The translations under genes and the position numbers were made by a program. A stretch of 14,658 nt of DNA from SLAN01 sp964565375 (lineage in GTDB: Bacteria > Spirochaetota > Spirochaetia > DSM-27196 > SKKC01), in assembly GCA_964565375.1 (NCBI GenBank), contig CAZMEV010000080.1, positions 1-14,658 of the forward strand, read 5' to 3'. Shown here piece after piece: positions 6,906 through 13,305 of this stretch. The notes under the pieces were generated by a model that ran no database searches, was not told where the DNA came from, and saw nothing but the letters and a program-made list of their open reading frames with translations. How positions within the stretch are numbered: the stretch's first letter is position 1; every line of letters begins with the position of its first letter.

Positions 6906-6936
6906 GGCCTGGCTCCCGCCGCGCGGAGGCCCCATG

Positions 6937-6987
6937 ATGGACTCTTCGCGAGGATTGTCCATTAATGCTCGCCCCCGCCGTGGGGGA
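6937..6987. terminator. Candidate bidirectional terminator between convergent genes
   Basis: Two stem-loops sit between the convergent kinase and PEBP genes. ATGGAC (6937-6942) pairs with GTCCAT (6957-6962), and the stem can continue inward through TCTT/GAGGA pairing after a 2-nt bulge, closing on CGCG. CCCCC (6972-6976) pairs with GGGGG (6982-6986) over a 5-nt loop. Neither is followed by a T-run, so intrinsic termination is uncertain on both strands. Confidence 0.35.
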
Positions 6988-7000
6988 GGCCGCCTCGTGG

Positions 7001-7474
7001 TTACCGCTCGTAGACGCCTACAATGCGGTTCATGCCGAGAATGTGCGGCTCGGCGCGTTCGAGGAAATCCCACATTGTCAGCCCCGGCTCCAGGCCGAGT
7101 TCACGATCGAGTGCGAGAACCCAGAAAAAGTAATGATGCGGGCCATGCCCCTGCGGCGGCATCGGGCCTCCGTAGCCCTGCTTCCCGAAATCTGTAATTC
7201 CGGAGATACCCTTGCTGGTACCTTCCTCCACCTTCTGAGCCGAGCCGGGTATGTCGAACAGTACCCAGTGAACGAAGCCGTAGGTCGCCGGTTTTACGAG
7301 CGGGGCGTCCGGATCGTGGCAGATAATCGCGAACGATTTCGTCCCTTCGGGCGCTCCCGACCACGCAAGCTCGGGCGACACATCTTCACCTTCTCCGGTA
7401 TGTCGCGCCGGAATCTGTCCTCTCGACTGGAACGCCGGGCTTGTTACCTGCATCTGTGATAATGCGAATCCCAT
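7001..7474 (-). CDS. YbhB/YbcL-type phosphatidylethanolamine-binding protein (Raf kinase inhibitor-like)
   Basis: A 158-residue protein of the PEBP superfamily, the same size as bacterial YbhB. Family motifs are visible: FAIICHDPDAP (DPDAP ligand-pocket box), FVHWVLFDIPG, GGPMPPQGHGPHHYFF (GxxPPxGHGxHHY-like anion-pocket box) and WVLALD. The bacterial members bind small anionic ligands; their physiological role is unclear. No signal peptide is seen. The frame is open up to 7597, but the ATG at 7474 has a near-perfect AAGGAGG 5 nt upstream and gives the standard N terminus (MGFALSQMQVTSPAF), so 7474 is used. It is convergent with the kinase gene and divergent from the fused glycosyltransferase gene; the promoter and repeats are listed separately. 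Confidence 0.93.
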   Translation of the reverse strand: MGFALSQMQVTSPAFQSRGQIPARHTGEGEDVSPELAWSGAPEGTKSFAIICHDPDAPLVKPATYGFVHWVLFDIPGSAQKVEEGTSKGISGITDFGKQGYGGPMPPQGHGPHHYFFWVLALDRELGLEPGLTMWDFLERAEPHILGMNRIVGVYER

Positions 7475-7499
7475 ATCGTCCTCCTTACGCTCGGTGAGA

Positions 7500-7547
7500 G
7501 TGAGTATCTTCTCGGGTGCAGTAAGTATCCTGTCGAGTGACAGTATC
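7500..7547. repeat. Imperfect 21-22-bp tandem repeat in the PEBP gene leader
   Basis: Copy one (7500-7520) and copy two (7521-7542) share GTxAGTATC and the TCGxGTG block, and a third copy starts at 7543 with GTATC. On the minus strand each copy presents GATACT, a -10-like hexamer, at 7508-7503, 7529-7524 and 7547-7542. They lie 26-73 bp upstream of the PEBP start codon, so they may be multiple promoters or regulator sites. Confidence 0.5.
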
Positions 7548-7571
7548 ACCCTGAAGAGAGTTTCGCGACAA
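7542..7571 (-). promoter_or_regulatory. Promoter of the PEBP gene
   Basis: On the minus strand TTGTCG (7571-7566) is followed after 18 bp by GATACT (7547-7542) within GTGATACTG. The same nine bases form the extended -10 of the predicted LacI-family gene promoter at 1510-1518, which supports it as a real promoter type in this genome. The leader would be about 60 nt and contain the tandem repeat. Confidence 0.4.
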
Positions 7572-7632
7572 GCATCCCGGGGATTTTCGGTACTCACTGG
7601 CGGGCAGGAGCGTGGGCAGAACGCACCGCAAC

Positions 7633-7661
7633 TTGTACCTGAATGCCGACTGCGATATTCT
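7633..7661 (+). promoter_or_regulatory. Possible promoter of the glycosyltransferase genes
   Basis: TTGTAC (7633-7638) and TATTCT (7656-7661) are 17 bp apart. The match is weak at -35 (three of six) and fair at -10 (four of six). Transcription would begin near 7668, which places the perfect stem-loop at 7670-7700 at the extreme 5' end of the mRNA. Confidence 0.3.
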
Positions 7662-7669
7662 TCAGAAGT

Positions 7670-7700
7670 CGCGAATGCGCGCCCCGATAGCGCATTCGCG
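7670..7700. promoter_or_regulatory. Perfect 11-bp stem-loop before the fused glycosyltransferase start
   Basis: CGCGAATGCGC (7670-7680) and GCGCATTCGCG (7690-7700) are exact inverted repeats around a 9-nt loop, ending 12 nt before the ATG at 7713. There is no T-run and no upstream gene on this strand, so it is not a terminator for an upstream gene. It could be a protein-binding site in DNA or an mRNA hairpin that stabilises the 5' end or modulates translation of a gene that lacks a clear Shine-Dalgarno sequence. Confidence 0.6.
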
Positions 7701-7712
7701 TCGCCACAGCGG

Positions 7713-10193
7713 ATGACTGCGATCGCGCCACCCGCGCAAAACCACTCCGGAGCACAGCCCTTGCAGGTACTTCACATAATCTCGGGTCTCGAAGGCGGCG
7801 GCGCCGAGGGGGCCCTTTACCGGCTGATATCCCACGAGAAGGCTACCTGCCCGGAGCGCCTGCACACAGTGGTTTCGCTCACAAACGAGGGTGTTTATGG
7901 AGCGAAATTGCGGGAGGTTGATGTTGCCCTGCATTGCCTCGGTATGCCCCGCGGCAGACCGACGTTCGCCGGGTTCCTGGCGTTGTACCGGTTTCTGCGC
8001 TCGGTTCCACGCACCACGGTGGTGCAGACGTGGATGTACCACGCCGATCTCATGGGTGGACTTGCCGCGCGGCTGGCAGGGCGCCGCAGGGTCGTCTGGG
8101 GAGTCCGGCACAGTACGTTTGACAGCGATTCACGCTCGCTGAAGGCGATAGCCCGGATGTGCGCCTGGCTTTCGACGGTAGTTCCTGAGGCGGTGATAAG
8201 CTGCAGCGCCCGTGCGGCGCAGACGCACCGCCGCATTGGATATCGTAACGAGTTCGACATTGTACCCAACGGCTACGACCTGGCATCACTTCACCGTCAG
8301 CCCGAGGCCGCCCGTGTGCTTCGCGCCGAGTGGGGAATCCCGGCCGGAGCACCGCTTGTGGGTATGGTCGCGCGATACACGCCGCAGAAGGATCATGCGC
8401 GGCTCATCGAAGCGTTTGCCCGCGCGGTTGGCCGTGTTGATGCAGCCGGCCGGCCGTCGGCGGATGCCGGGCCCGGGAGCTCTGAGCCCGGCGAGGCGCG
8501 TGTAGGTACTGACTCGAGACGTGACGCGGTTGAGGCCGGTGTTTCCGACTCCGGCGAGGCACGGGCCTCCGCCCGACTCGTGCTCGTCGGGGAAGGCTGT
8601 GACCCCGGGAACTTCGAACTTGTTTCAACAGCCGAACGCTGGAACGTTGCCGACCGCCTCATTCTCGCCTCCCGCAGAAGCGATATCCCGGCGGTCATGA
8701 GCGGGCTCGACGTGCATGTGCTTTCTTCCGCCTCCGGGGAAGCGTTTCCGAACGTGGTCGCCGAAGCAATGGCCTGCGGCGCGGCGAGCGTGGCGACCGA
8801 CGTCGGCGATGCCGCGCAGATTGCCGGTGAGACCGGGTGGATTGTCCCGCCGTCTGACACCGCCGCGCTTGCCCGGGCCATGCGTGAAGCGCTCGAAGAA
8901 CGGGAGAAGCAGCCGCAGGCGGCCGCTGCCAGACGGGAGGCCGCGCGACAGCGGGTAGCATCAAACTTTTCTCTTTCGGCTATGAGCGAGGGGTTCGCCC
9001 GCGTGTGGAAACGTGCGGCACGGGTGCGCCTTGATCTTCTCGCCCCCTCCATGCGCGGAGGCGGAGCAGAGCGCGTGCTCTCGCTTGTCGCCCGGACAAT
9101 TGACCCGGAACAGTTCGATGTTCGCCTCGTTCTTATGCAGAAGACCGGTCCCTTTCTCGCCGAGCTTCCCGATACGCTTGCCGTACACGATCTTGGCGCC
9201 CGGCGGGCGCGGTACGCTCTCTTCCGGCTCGTGCGGGCGGTTCGCCGCAGAAAGCCGGATGTGATTCTCTCGACGCTCGGGTACCTGAACCTGCTCCTTG
9301 CGATTGCCCGGCCGGCGCTTCCCCGGCGAACGCGCCTCGTTGCCCGGGAGGCGAATACCGTCACCGAGAGTAACGCCTCGCAGGCGCATCCGCGTCTTCT
9401 CAACGCGCTGTACCGGCGCTACTACCGCCGCTTCGACCGGGTCGTATGCCAGAGCAGGGCGATGGCCGCGGACCTCACCCGCCACTACCGGGTGCCCGGG
9501 GAGGCGACACACATCATCTATAATCCGGTCGACACCGATCGCGTGCGTGCCGCCGCCGGCAATCCGCCGGCCACGCCGGGCGCCCCGCGGCCGGCGCCCG
9601 GCGCACCGCTGCCGACAGCCGGCAACAGCCCGCTGTCGGGCAGCGACCCGCGTCCGGCGCCTGATAACCGGGATGTGCTCCGGCTTCTCGCTGTCGGGCG
9701 GCTTGTGCCTCAGAAGGGCTTTGACCTGCTTCTCGAAGCAATAGCCGGCACGCGCCCAAACATCGACCTTACCATCGCCGGTGAAGGGCCCGGTTACCAC
9801 GAGCTCAAGGAGCGCAGCGAGCGGCTGCCGGCCGGCAAAACGGTCCGCTTCGCCGGGTTTACCGATAATCCCTGGGGTCTGATGGTGCAATCCGATGTGC
9901 TTGTGTTATCTTCACGTTACGAGGGCTTGCCCAATGTAGTGCTGGAGGCCGGGGCGCTTGGGCTTCCGGTTATCGCGTTCGACTGTCCCGGCGGTACACG
10001 GGAAATCGTTCACGACGGGGAAACCGGTGTGCTTGTTCCTTGTGGAGACGCCGAAGCCCTCGGCCGGGCTATCGACCGGTTTGATCCGCTTCGGTTCGAC
10101 TCGAACGCGATAGCCGGGCGCGTTGCTCGCGAACATTGCCCTGAGACAATTGTCGGAGAGTATGCGCGTCTGCTCGCCGAGGTTGCTGGATAG
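7713..10193 (+). CDS. Fusion of two GT4-family glycosyltransferases
   Basis: An 826-residue cytoplasmic protein made of two complete GT-B fold, family 4-like enzymes in tandem, each expected to transfer a sugar from a nucleotide donor. Domain 1 (about 17-430) starts LQVLHIISGLEGGGAEGAL and has MVARYTPQKDHARLIEAF, LVLVGEG and the EX7E motif (E343, E351). Domain 2 (about 438-826) starts DLLAPSMRGGGAERVLSL and has LLAVGRLVPQKGFDLLLEAI, IAGEGPGY and EX7E (E737, E745). Both keep the catalytic-face motifs, so both may be active. Non-conserved Gly/Ala/Pro/Ser-rich inserts interrupt each (about 239-287 and 614-654). The frame is open from 7494, but homology begins just after the ATG at 7713, so that start is used; no clear ribosome-binding site is visible. 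The next glycosyltransferase starts 15 bp downstream. A role in capsule, exopolysaccharide or O-antigen-like glycan assembly is likely; substrates are unknown. Confidence 0.85.
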   Translation: MTAIAPPAQNHSGAQPLQVLHIISGLEGGGAEGALYRLISHEKATCPERLHTVVSLTNEGVYGAKLREVDVALHCLGMPRGRPTFAGFLALYRFLRSVPRTTVVQTWMYHADLMGGLAARLAGRRRVVWGVRHSTFDSDSRSLKAIARMCAWLSTVVPEAVISCSARAAQTHRRIGYRNEFDIVPNGYDLASLHRQPEAARVLRAEWGIPAGAPLVGMVARYTPQKDHARLIEAFARAVGRVDAAGRPSADAGPGSSEPGEARVGTDSRRDAVEAGVSDSGEARASARLVLVGEGCDPGNFELVSTAERWNVADRLILASRRSDIPAVMSGLDVHVLSSASGEAFPNVVAEAMACGAASVATDVGDAAQIAGETGWIVPPSDTAALARAMREALEEREKQPQAAAARREAARQRVASNFSLSAMSEGFARVWKRAARVRLDLLAPSMRGGGAERVLSLVARTIDPEQFDVRLVLMQKTGPFLAELPDTLAVHDLGARRARYALFRLVRAVRRRKPDVILSTLGYLNLLLAIARPALPRRTRLVAREANTVTESNASQAHPRLLNALYRRYYRRFDRVVCQSRAMAADLTRHYRVPGEATHIIYNPVDTDRVRAAAGNPPATPGAPRPAPGAPLPTAGNSPLSGSDPRPAPDNRDVLRLLAVGRLVPQKGFDLLLEAIAGTRPNIDLTIAGEGPGYHELKERSERLPAGKTVRFAGFTDNPWGLMVQSDVLVLSSRYEGLPNVVLEAGALGLPVIAFDCPGGTREIVHDGETGVLVPCGDAEALGRAIDRFDPLRFDSNAIAGRVAREHCPETIVGEYARLLAEVAG
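8427..8573 (+). other. Low-complexity insert in glycosyltransferase domain 1
   Basis: About 49 residues rich in Gly, Ala, Ser, Glu and Arg (from GRVDAAGRPSADAGPG to DSGEARASA) separate the helix LIEAFARAV from the strand RLVLVGEG. In ordinary GT4 enzymes these are joined by a short loop. The reading frame stays open, and the sequence has internal echoes (GEARVG / GEARAS), so it looks like an in-frame expansion on the surface of the nucleotide-binding lobe. Confidence 0.6.
9552..9674 (+). other. Low-complexity insert in glycosyltransferase domain 2
   Basis: About 41 Pro/Ala/Gly-rich residues (PPATPGAPRPAPGAPLPTAG and on) separate IIYNPVDTDRVRAA from VLRLLAVGRLVPQKG. This is the linker between the two Rossmann lobes, where most GT4 enzymes have only a few residues. 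A flexible Pro-rich hinge could alter lobe closure or bind a partner. The position differs from that of the insert in domain 1. Confidence 0.6.
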
Positions 10194-10208
10194 AAGCTGA
10201 AAACGTAC

Positions 10209-11408
10209 ATGAGAATTCAAAGCTCCGGATCGCGCCCGCGCGTGTTCATAAGCGTTAACATCGCCTGGAACATAGTCAATTTTCGTACAGGACTGGTGCG
10301 CGCGCTTGTAGACTCGGGCTTTGAAGTGATCGTCCTGGCCGAACGCGATGAATCGCTCGATGAGCTGCGGGGGCTTCCGGTCCGGTTTATTCGTATGTCG
10401 ATATATTCCCGAAGCATGAATCCGGTCCGGGATATGCGCCTCTTTGGTCAGTATCTGCTTCTTTTCGGCCGAAACCGTCACCGCGCCGCCGCGTTTCTCG
10501 GCTTCACGGTAAAGCCGAACGTGTATGGATCGCTCGCAGCGAAGCTGTGGGGTATTCCCGTCATTAACAACGTTGCCGGGCTTGGTCACCTGTTTAACGG
10601 GTCTGCTGTCTCAGGGTTTCTCGCGCGACGACTCTATCAGATAGCGCTCTTTCGTTCGAAACGCGTATTCTTTCAGAATACCTTCGACCAGACTCTCTTT
10701 CTCGAACGCGGCCTCGTGCGTTCGCGGCAAAGCGCGCTGCTTCCCGGCTCCGGCGTTGACCTCGTGCGGTTCCGGGCGGGCGAATACGGGGGCAAAGGAC
10801 CGATTAACGGATACCGGAAGCACGGAGAGACGCGGTTCCTCCTTATAACCCGCCTGCTCTGGGACAAGGGCGTCGGCGAGTTTGCCGAGGCCGCGCGAAT
10901 CGTGAAGGCTCGCCATCCGGACGTCCGATTTGTCCTTGCCGGGTTCGTCGAATATCGTCACCATACTGCAGTTCCCTCCGAGACAATCGCCGAATGGGAG
11001 GCGGAAGGTATCCTCGAGTTCATCGGCCGGGTACACGATGTTCGCCCGGTTATCGAGCAAGCCGACTGCGTTGTGCTTCCCACCGCGTATCGGGAGGGAA
11101 CACCGCGGGTCCTGCTCGAGGCCGCCGCCATGAAGCGGCCTATCATTACCACGGATGTTGCAGGCGCCCGCGATGTCGTGAAGGACCGGGTCAGCGGCTA
11201 TCTCTGCCGCCCGCGCAACCCCGCGGACCTCGCGGATAAAATGGAGCAGTTCCTTGCCCTTGCAGACCGTGATCGCCGGACCATGGGCGAGGCAGGGCGC
11301 GCCCACGTGGAAACCCACTACGACGAGAACCTTGTCATAGAGGCGTATCGCAGGGAGCTCGCCTCGCTGGTCCCTGCCGGCGTTCACCACCAGAGTGGTG
11401 GGCAGTAA
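10209..11408 (+). CDS. GT4-family glycosyltransferase (PglA/CapM-like)
   Basis: A 399-residue GT-B glycosyltransferase resembling the PglA/CapM group that adds hexosamine-type sugars to lipid-linked glycans. The N-terminal domain holds VFISVNIAWNIVNFRTGLVRAL (12-33 region), GFTVKPNVYGSLAAKLWGIP (98-117) and the NVAGLGHLF loop (121-129), all typical of the group. The C-terminal lobe has FLLITRLLWDKGVGEFAEAA, the EX7E motif with E296 and E304 in YREGTPRVLLEAA, and TTDVAGARDVV. No signal peptide is seen; it should act at the inner face of the cytoplasmic membrane. It starts 15 bp after the fused glycosyltransferase gene and lacks an obvious ribosome-binding site, so operon expression with coupling is likely. 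The exact sugar and acceptor cannot be inferred. A CACCAC/GTGGTG hairpin (11385-11400) covers its last codons. Confidence 0.9.
   Translation: MRIQSSGSRPRVFISVNIAWNIVNFRTGLVRALVDSGFEVIVLAERDESLDELRGLPVRFIRMSIYSRSMNPVRDMRLFGQYLLLFGRNRHRAAAFLGFTVKPNVYGSLAAKLWGIPVINNVAGLGHLFNGSAVSGFLARRLYQIALFRSKRVFFQNTFDQTLFLERGLVRSRQSALLPGSGVDLVRFRAGEYGGKGPINGYRKHGETRFLLITRLLWDKGVGEFAEAARIVKARHPDVRFVLAGFVEYRHHTAVPSETIAEWEAEGILEFIGRVHDVRPVIEQADCVVLPTAYREGTPRVLLEAAAMKRPIITTDVAGARDVVKDRVSGYLCRPRNPADLADKMEQFLALADRDRRTMGEAGRAHVETHYDENLVIEAYRRELASLVPAGVHHQSGGQ
11385..11400 (+). terminator. Hairpin at the 3' end of the second glycosyltransferase gene
   Basis: CACCAC (11385-11390) pairs exactly with GTGGTG (11395-11400) over a CAGA loop, inside the last codons. 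A further imperfect pairing of GGGCA near 11400 with TGCCGCCC near 11417 follows. There is no T-run, so intrinsic termination is doubtful; it may only mark the boundary to the permease genes 47 bp downstream. Confidence 0.25.
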
Positions 11409-11455
11409 GGGCATGTTGCCGCCCTGTAACAGCGCATGATAGCGTTTGAATTACC

Positions 11456-13305
11456 GTGCTCGCATCAATAGTCTTTCGAAACATAATCCGCTCCCGCCGA
11501 AGACTTTTGCCGCTTATTGCAGCGATCGTGCTGACCTTTGCCGGGCTCATGCTCGGAAACGGCATTCTCACCTCGAGCAACGAGAGCCTTTACGGCACGT
11601 ACGCCTCCTATATCTCCGGCGACATGAGCGTTTCCGCGACCGCCGACGCGACCTTCACCATCTTCGGCTCCGACGCCCTGCTCGTCGGTGAATATCAGGT
11701 CCCGCCGACGCTGCTTAATTTCGAAGAACTTCAGAATAAGGTCGATGGGGTTCCCCAAGTGCGCGCCTCGGTGCCGGCGGTTACCGCTGTTGCACGGGTT
11801 GAAATCGGAGACCGGCGAAATGAGCACACCGTAATCGGCGTGGACTTTGACCGGTACCGCGAGACCTTTGAGGATCTCGAGATTGTTGAAGGGCGGTTCC
11901 CCGAAAGCGGCGAGCGCGCGGTACTTGTGCAGGAAGACTGGGGCGCCGGTGCAGTCGGGGAGCCGGCGGTCCTTTCGGCGGCCTTCGACACCTCCTTCGC
12001 TGTGCGCGAAGCGCCGGTAACCGGTGTGTTTCGCTTCCCCATATCCGACGAGCAGCTCGACCGCGTCATTATAACCGATCCCGTTACCGCTCGCGGGCTC
12101 AACGGCTACGTAGCCGGTACCGCCGGCGGCGGTGAGATCCCCGAGGCCGACCGTGAAGCGCTCGACCGTGACCTCGAGGAGCTGTTCGGCACCCGCGATG
12201 ATCCCGGCGAAGTCGTCCCCGACGAGCCAGGCGAAGTCGTCCCCGACGAGCCAGGCGAAGTCGTCCCCGACGAGCCAGGCGAAGNNNNNNNNNNNNNNNN
12301 NNNNNNNNNNNNNNNNNNNNNNNNNNNNNNNNNNNNNNNNNNNNNNNNNNNNNNNNNNNNNNNNNNNNNNNNNNNNNNNNNNNNGTCCCTGACGAGCCAG
12401 GCGACGTCCCTGACGAGCCAGGCGACGACAGCAACGACATGTTCGACGAACCGGACGACTTTGATGAAGACAACGGCATGTTCGACGAGCCGGACGACTT
12501 TGGCGATGACGACGCATTCTTCGACGAAGCCGAGGACTTCGACGAAGAACGCGAGGAGGAGCCGGCAGGTGAAAACGGTCTCTTTGACGAGGCTGAGGAC
12601 TTCGACGAGGCCGAGGATGCCGAGCAGGGAGAGGTGGATGAGGACGACCGGGTGGCCGAACTCGAGGCTTTTTTCCGCGATGCGGCCGAGCGCGATGAAC
12701 CGGACCGGGCGGAAACCACCGAAGGCGTGTGGAACTTTCTGCTTCTTTCGCTTCATGACCGGGGCGATGTGTCACGAGTCCGCAGTGAGCTCGAGGCTGC
12801 GGGCTTTTCGGGAGACAACGGCTTTCTTATCCGCGACTGGCGGGGTACGGTCGGGGGAAATGCTGAAATCGCCTGGTACCTGCAGCTGATGTTCAATATA
12901 GGGGTGCTGTTTGTCGCCATTGGCGCGGCCATGGTCACCACCAACGCCCTCGTGCTTTCGGTGCTCGAACGAACCGGCGAGATCGGCACGATGCGTGCAC
13001 TTGGCGCCACGCGCAGCCGGGTAAGCGTCATGATTATTCTCGAGACGGCGGTTACGGTTGTCGGTGCGGCGCTTATCGGCATCGGGGTCGGTGCGGCGGC
13101 TATCGGGATTCTCAATGCTTCCGAAGTTGTTGTGGATAACCCCTACATTGATATGCTTTTCGGAGGAGAGCCCGTAAACGCGGTTCTGAACATCGACCTT
13201 ATTCTCCTTCATATAGCCGGAGCATTCGCCCTTGCGCTGGCGGCGGTCCTGTATCCGTTGAAGCGCGCGCTCGGGGTAAGTCCGGTGGAGGCGATGCGCG
13301 AATAA
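11456..13305 (+). CDS. FtsX-family ABC transporter permease with acidic repeat loop (contains gap)
   Basis: A LolC/MacB-type permease that would couple cytoplasmic ATP hydrolysis to work in the periplasm, such as lipoprotein release or efflux. The GTG at 11456 is used because an in-frame stop lies 9 bp upstream and the expected FtsX-type N terminus (IVFRNIIRSRRRLLP) follows at once; no ribosome-binding site is visible. TM1 spans about residues 17-38, followed by a MacB-like periplasmic domain to residue 251. Next come three EVVPDEPG repeats, the 100-N gap, two VPDEPGD repeats and about 75 acidic residues, then the domain end (VWNFLLLSLHDRGD). The C terminus has three membrane spans and the coupling helix ERTGEIGTMRALGATRSR. 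The two sides are in different frames only with exactly 100 Ns; a true gap of 2 modulo 3 restores one protein. Total length is therefore unknown. The stop overlaps the next ATG by 1 nt (TAATG). Confidence 0.85.
12209..12284 (+). repeat. Tandem 24-bp repeats (EVVPDEPG) left of the gap
   Basis: Three identical 24-bp units at 12209-12232, 12233-12256 and 12257-12280 each encode EVVPDEPG; a fourth begins (GAAG) and runs into the Ns. Perfect identity means recent expansion, and identical units explain why assembly stopped here. Because units are multiples of three, gain or loss changes only loop length, not frame. Confidence 0.92.
12285..12384. other. Assembly gap of exactly 100 N
   Basis: One hundred Ns, a common placeholder for a gap of unknown size, lie inside a tandem repeat array within the permease gene. 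The base left of the gap is the first of a codon and the base to its right is the first of a codon (GTC). A real gap must therefore be 2 modulo 3 to keep the frame; 100 is 1 modulo 3. Confidence 0.98.
12385..12426 (+). repeat. Tandem 21-bp repeats (VPDEPGD) right of the gap
   Basis: Two identical 21-bp units (12385-12405 and 12406-12426) encode VPDEPGD. They are a 3-bp-shorter variant of the unit left of the gap: one Val codon is missing, Glu becomes Asp and CCC becomes CCT. The array therefore changes type inside the gap. Confidence 0.9.
12439..12657 (+). repeat. Imperfect acidic repeats (M/L/F-FDE-P/A-x-DF) in the permease loop
   Basis: Four diverged repeats start FDEPDDF, FDEPDDF, FDEAEDF and FDEAEDF, the first two spaced 13 residues apart (MFDEPDDFDEDNG then MFDEPDDFGDDDA). 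From 12385 to 12648 about 47 of 88 residues are Asp or Glu, with only one Arg and no Lys. Aromatic Phe residues are placed periodically. The segment lies between TM1 and TM2, so it should be periplasmic. Confidence 0.85.

Noticed and set aside
7475..7597. Longer form of the PEBP protein starting at 7597
   Set aside because: The ATG at 7474 has a near-perfect AAGGAGG site and gives the standard 158-residue length.
7494..7712. Longer form of the fused glycosyltransferase starting at 7494
   Set aside because: The 73 extra residues have no GT4 similarity and would overlap the PEBP promoter, the tandem repeats and the stem-loop. The family start (VLHIISGLEGGG) comes shortly after the ATG at 7713.
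8393..9890. Long open frames on the minus strand under the fused glycosyltransferase
   Set aside because: They are Arg/Ser/Pro-rich shadows typical of GC-rich coding DNA and show no recognisable domain, while the plus-strand frame carries clear GT4 motifs.
12209..12426. CRISPR array
   Set aside because: The units are contiguous with no unique spacers and are in frame with a coding sequence, so they are a coding tandem repeat.
11465..12775. Long minus-strand open frame across the gap region
   Set aside because: It is antisense to the permease and its repeated FAWLVGDD-like stretches are just the reverse translation of the tandem repeats.
12439..13305. A separate gene starting at 12439
   Set aside because: It begins inside an acidic repeat, lacks a ribosome-binding site and holds only the C-terminal part of an FtsX permease whose N-terminal part is left of the gap.
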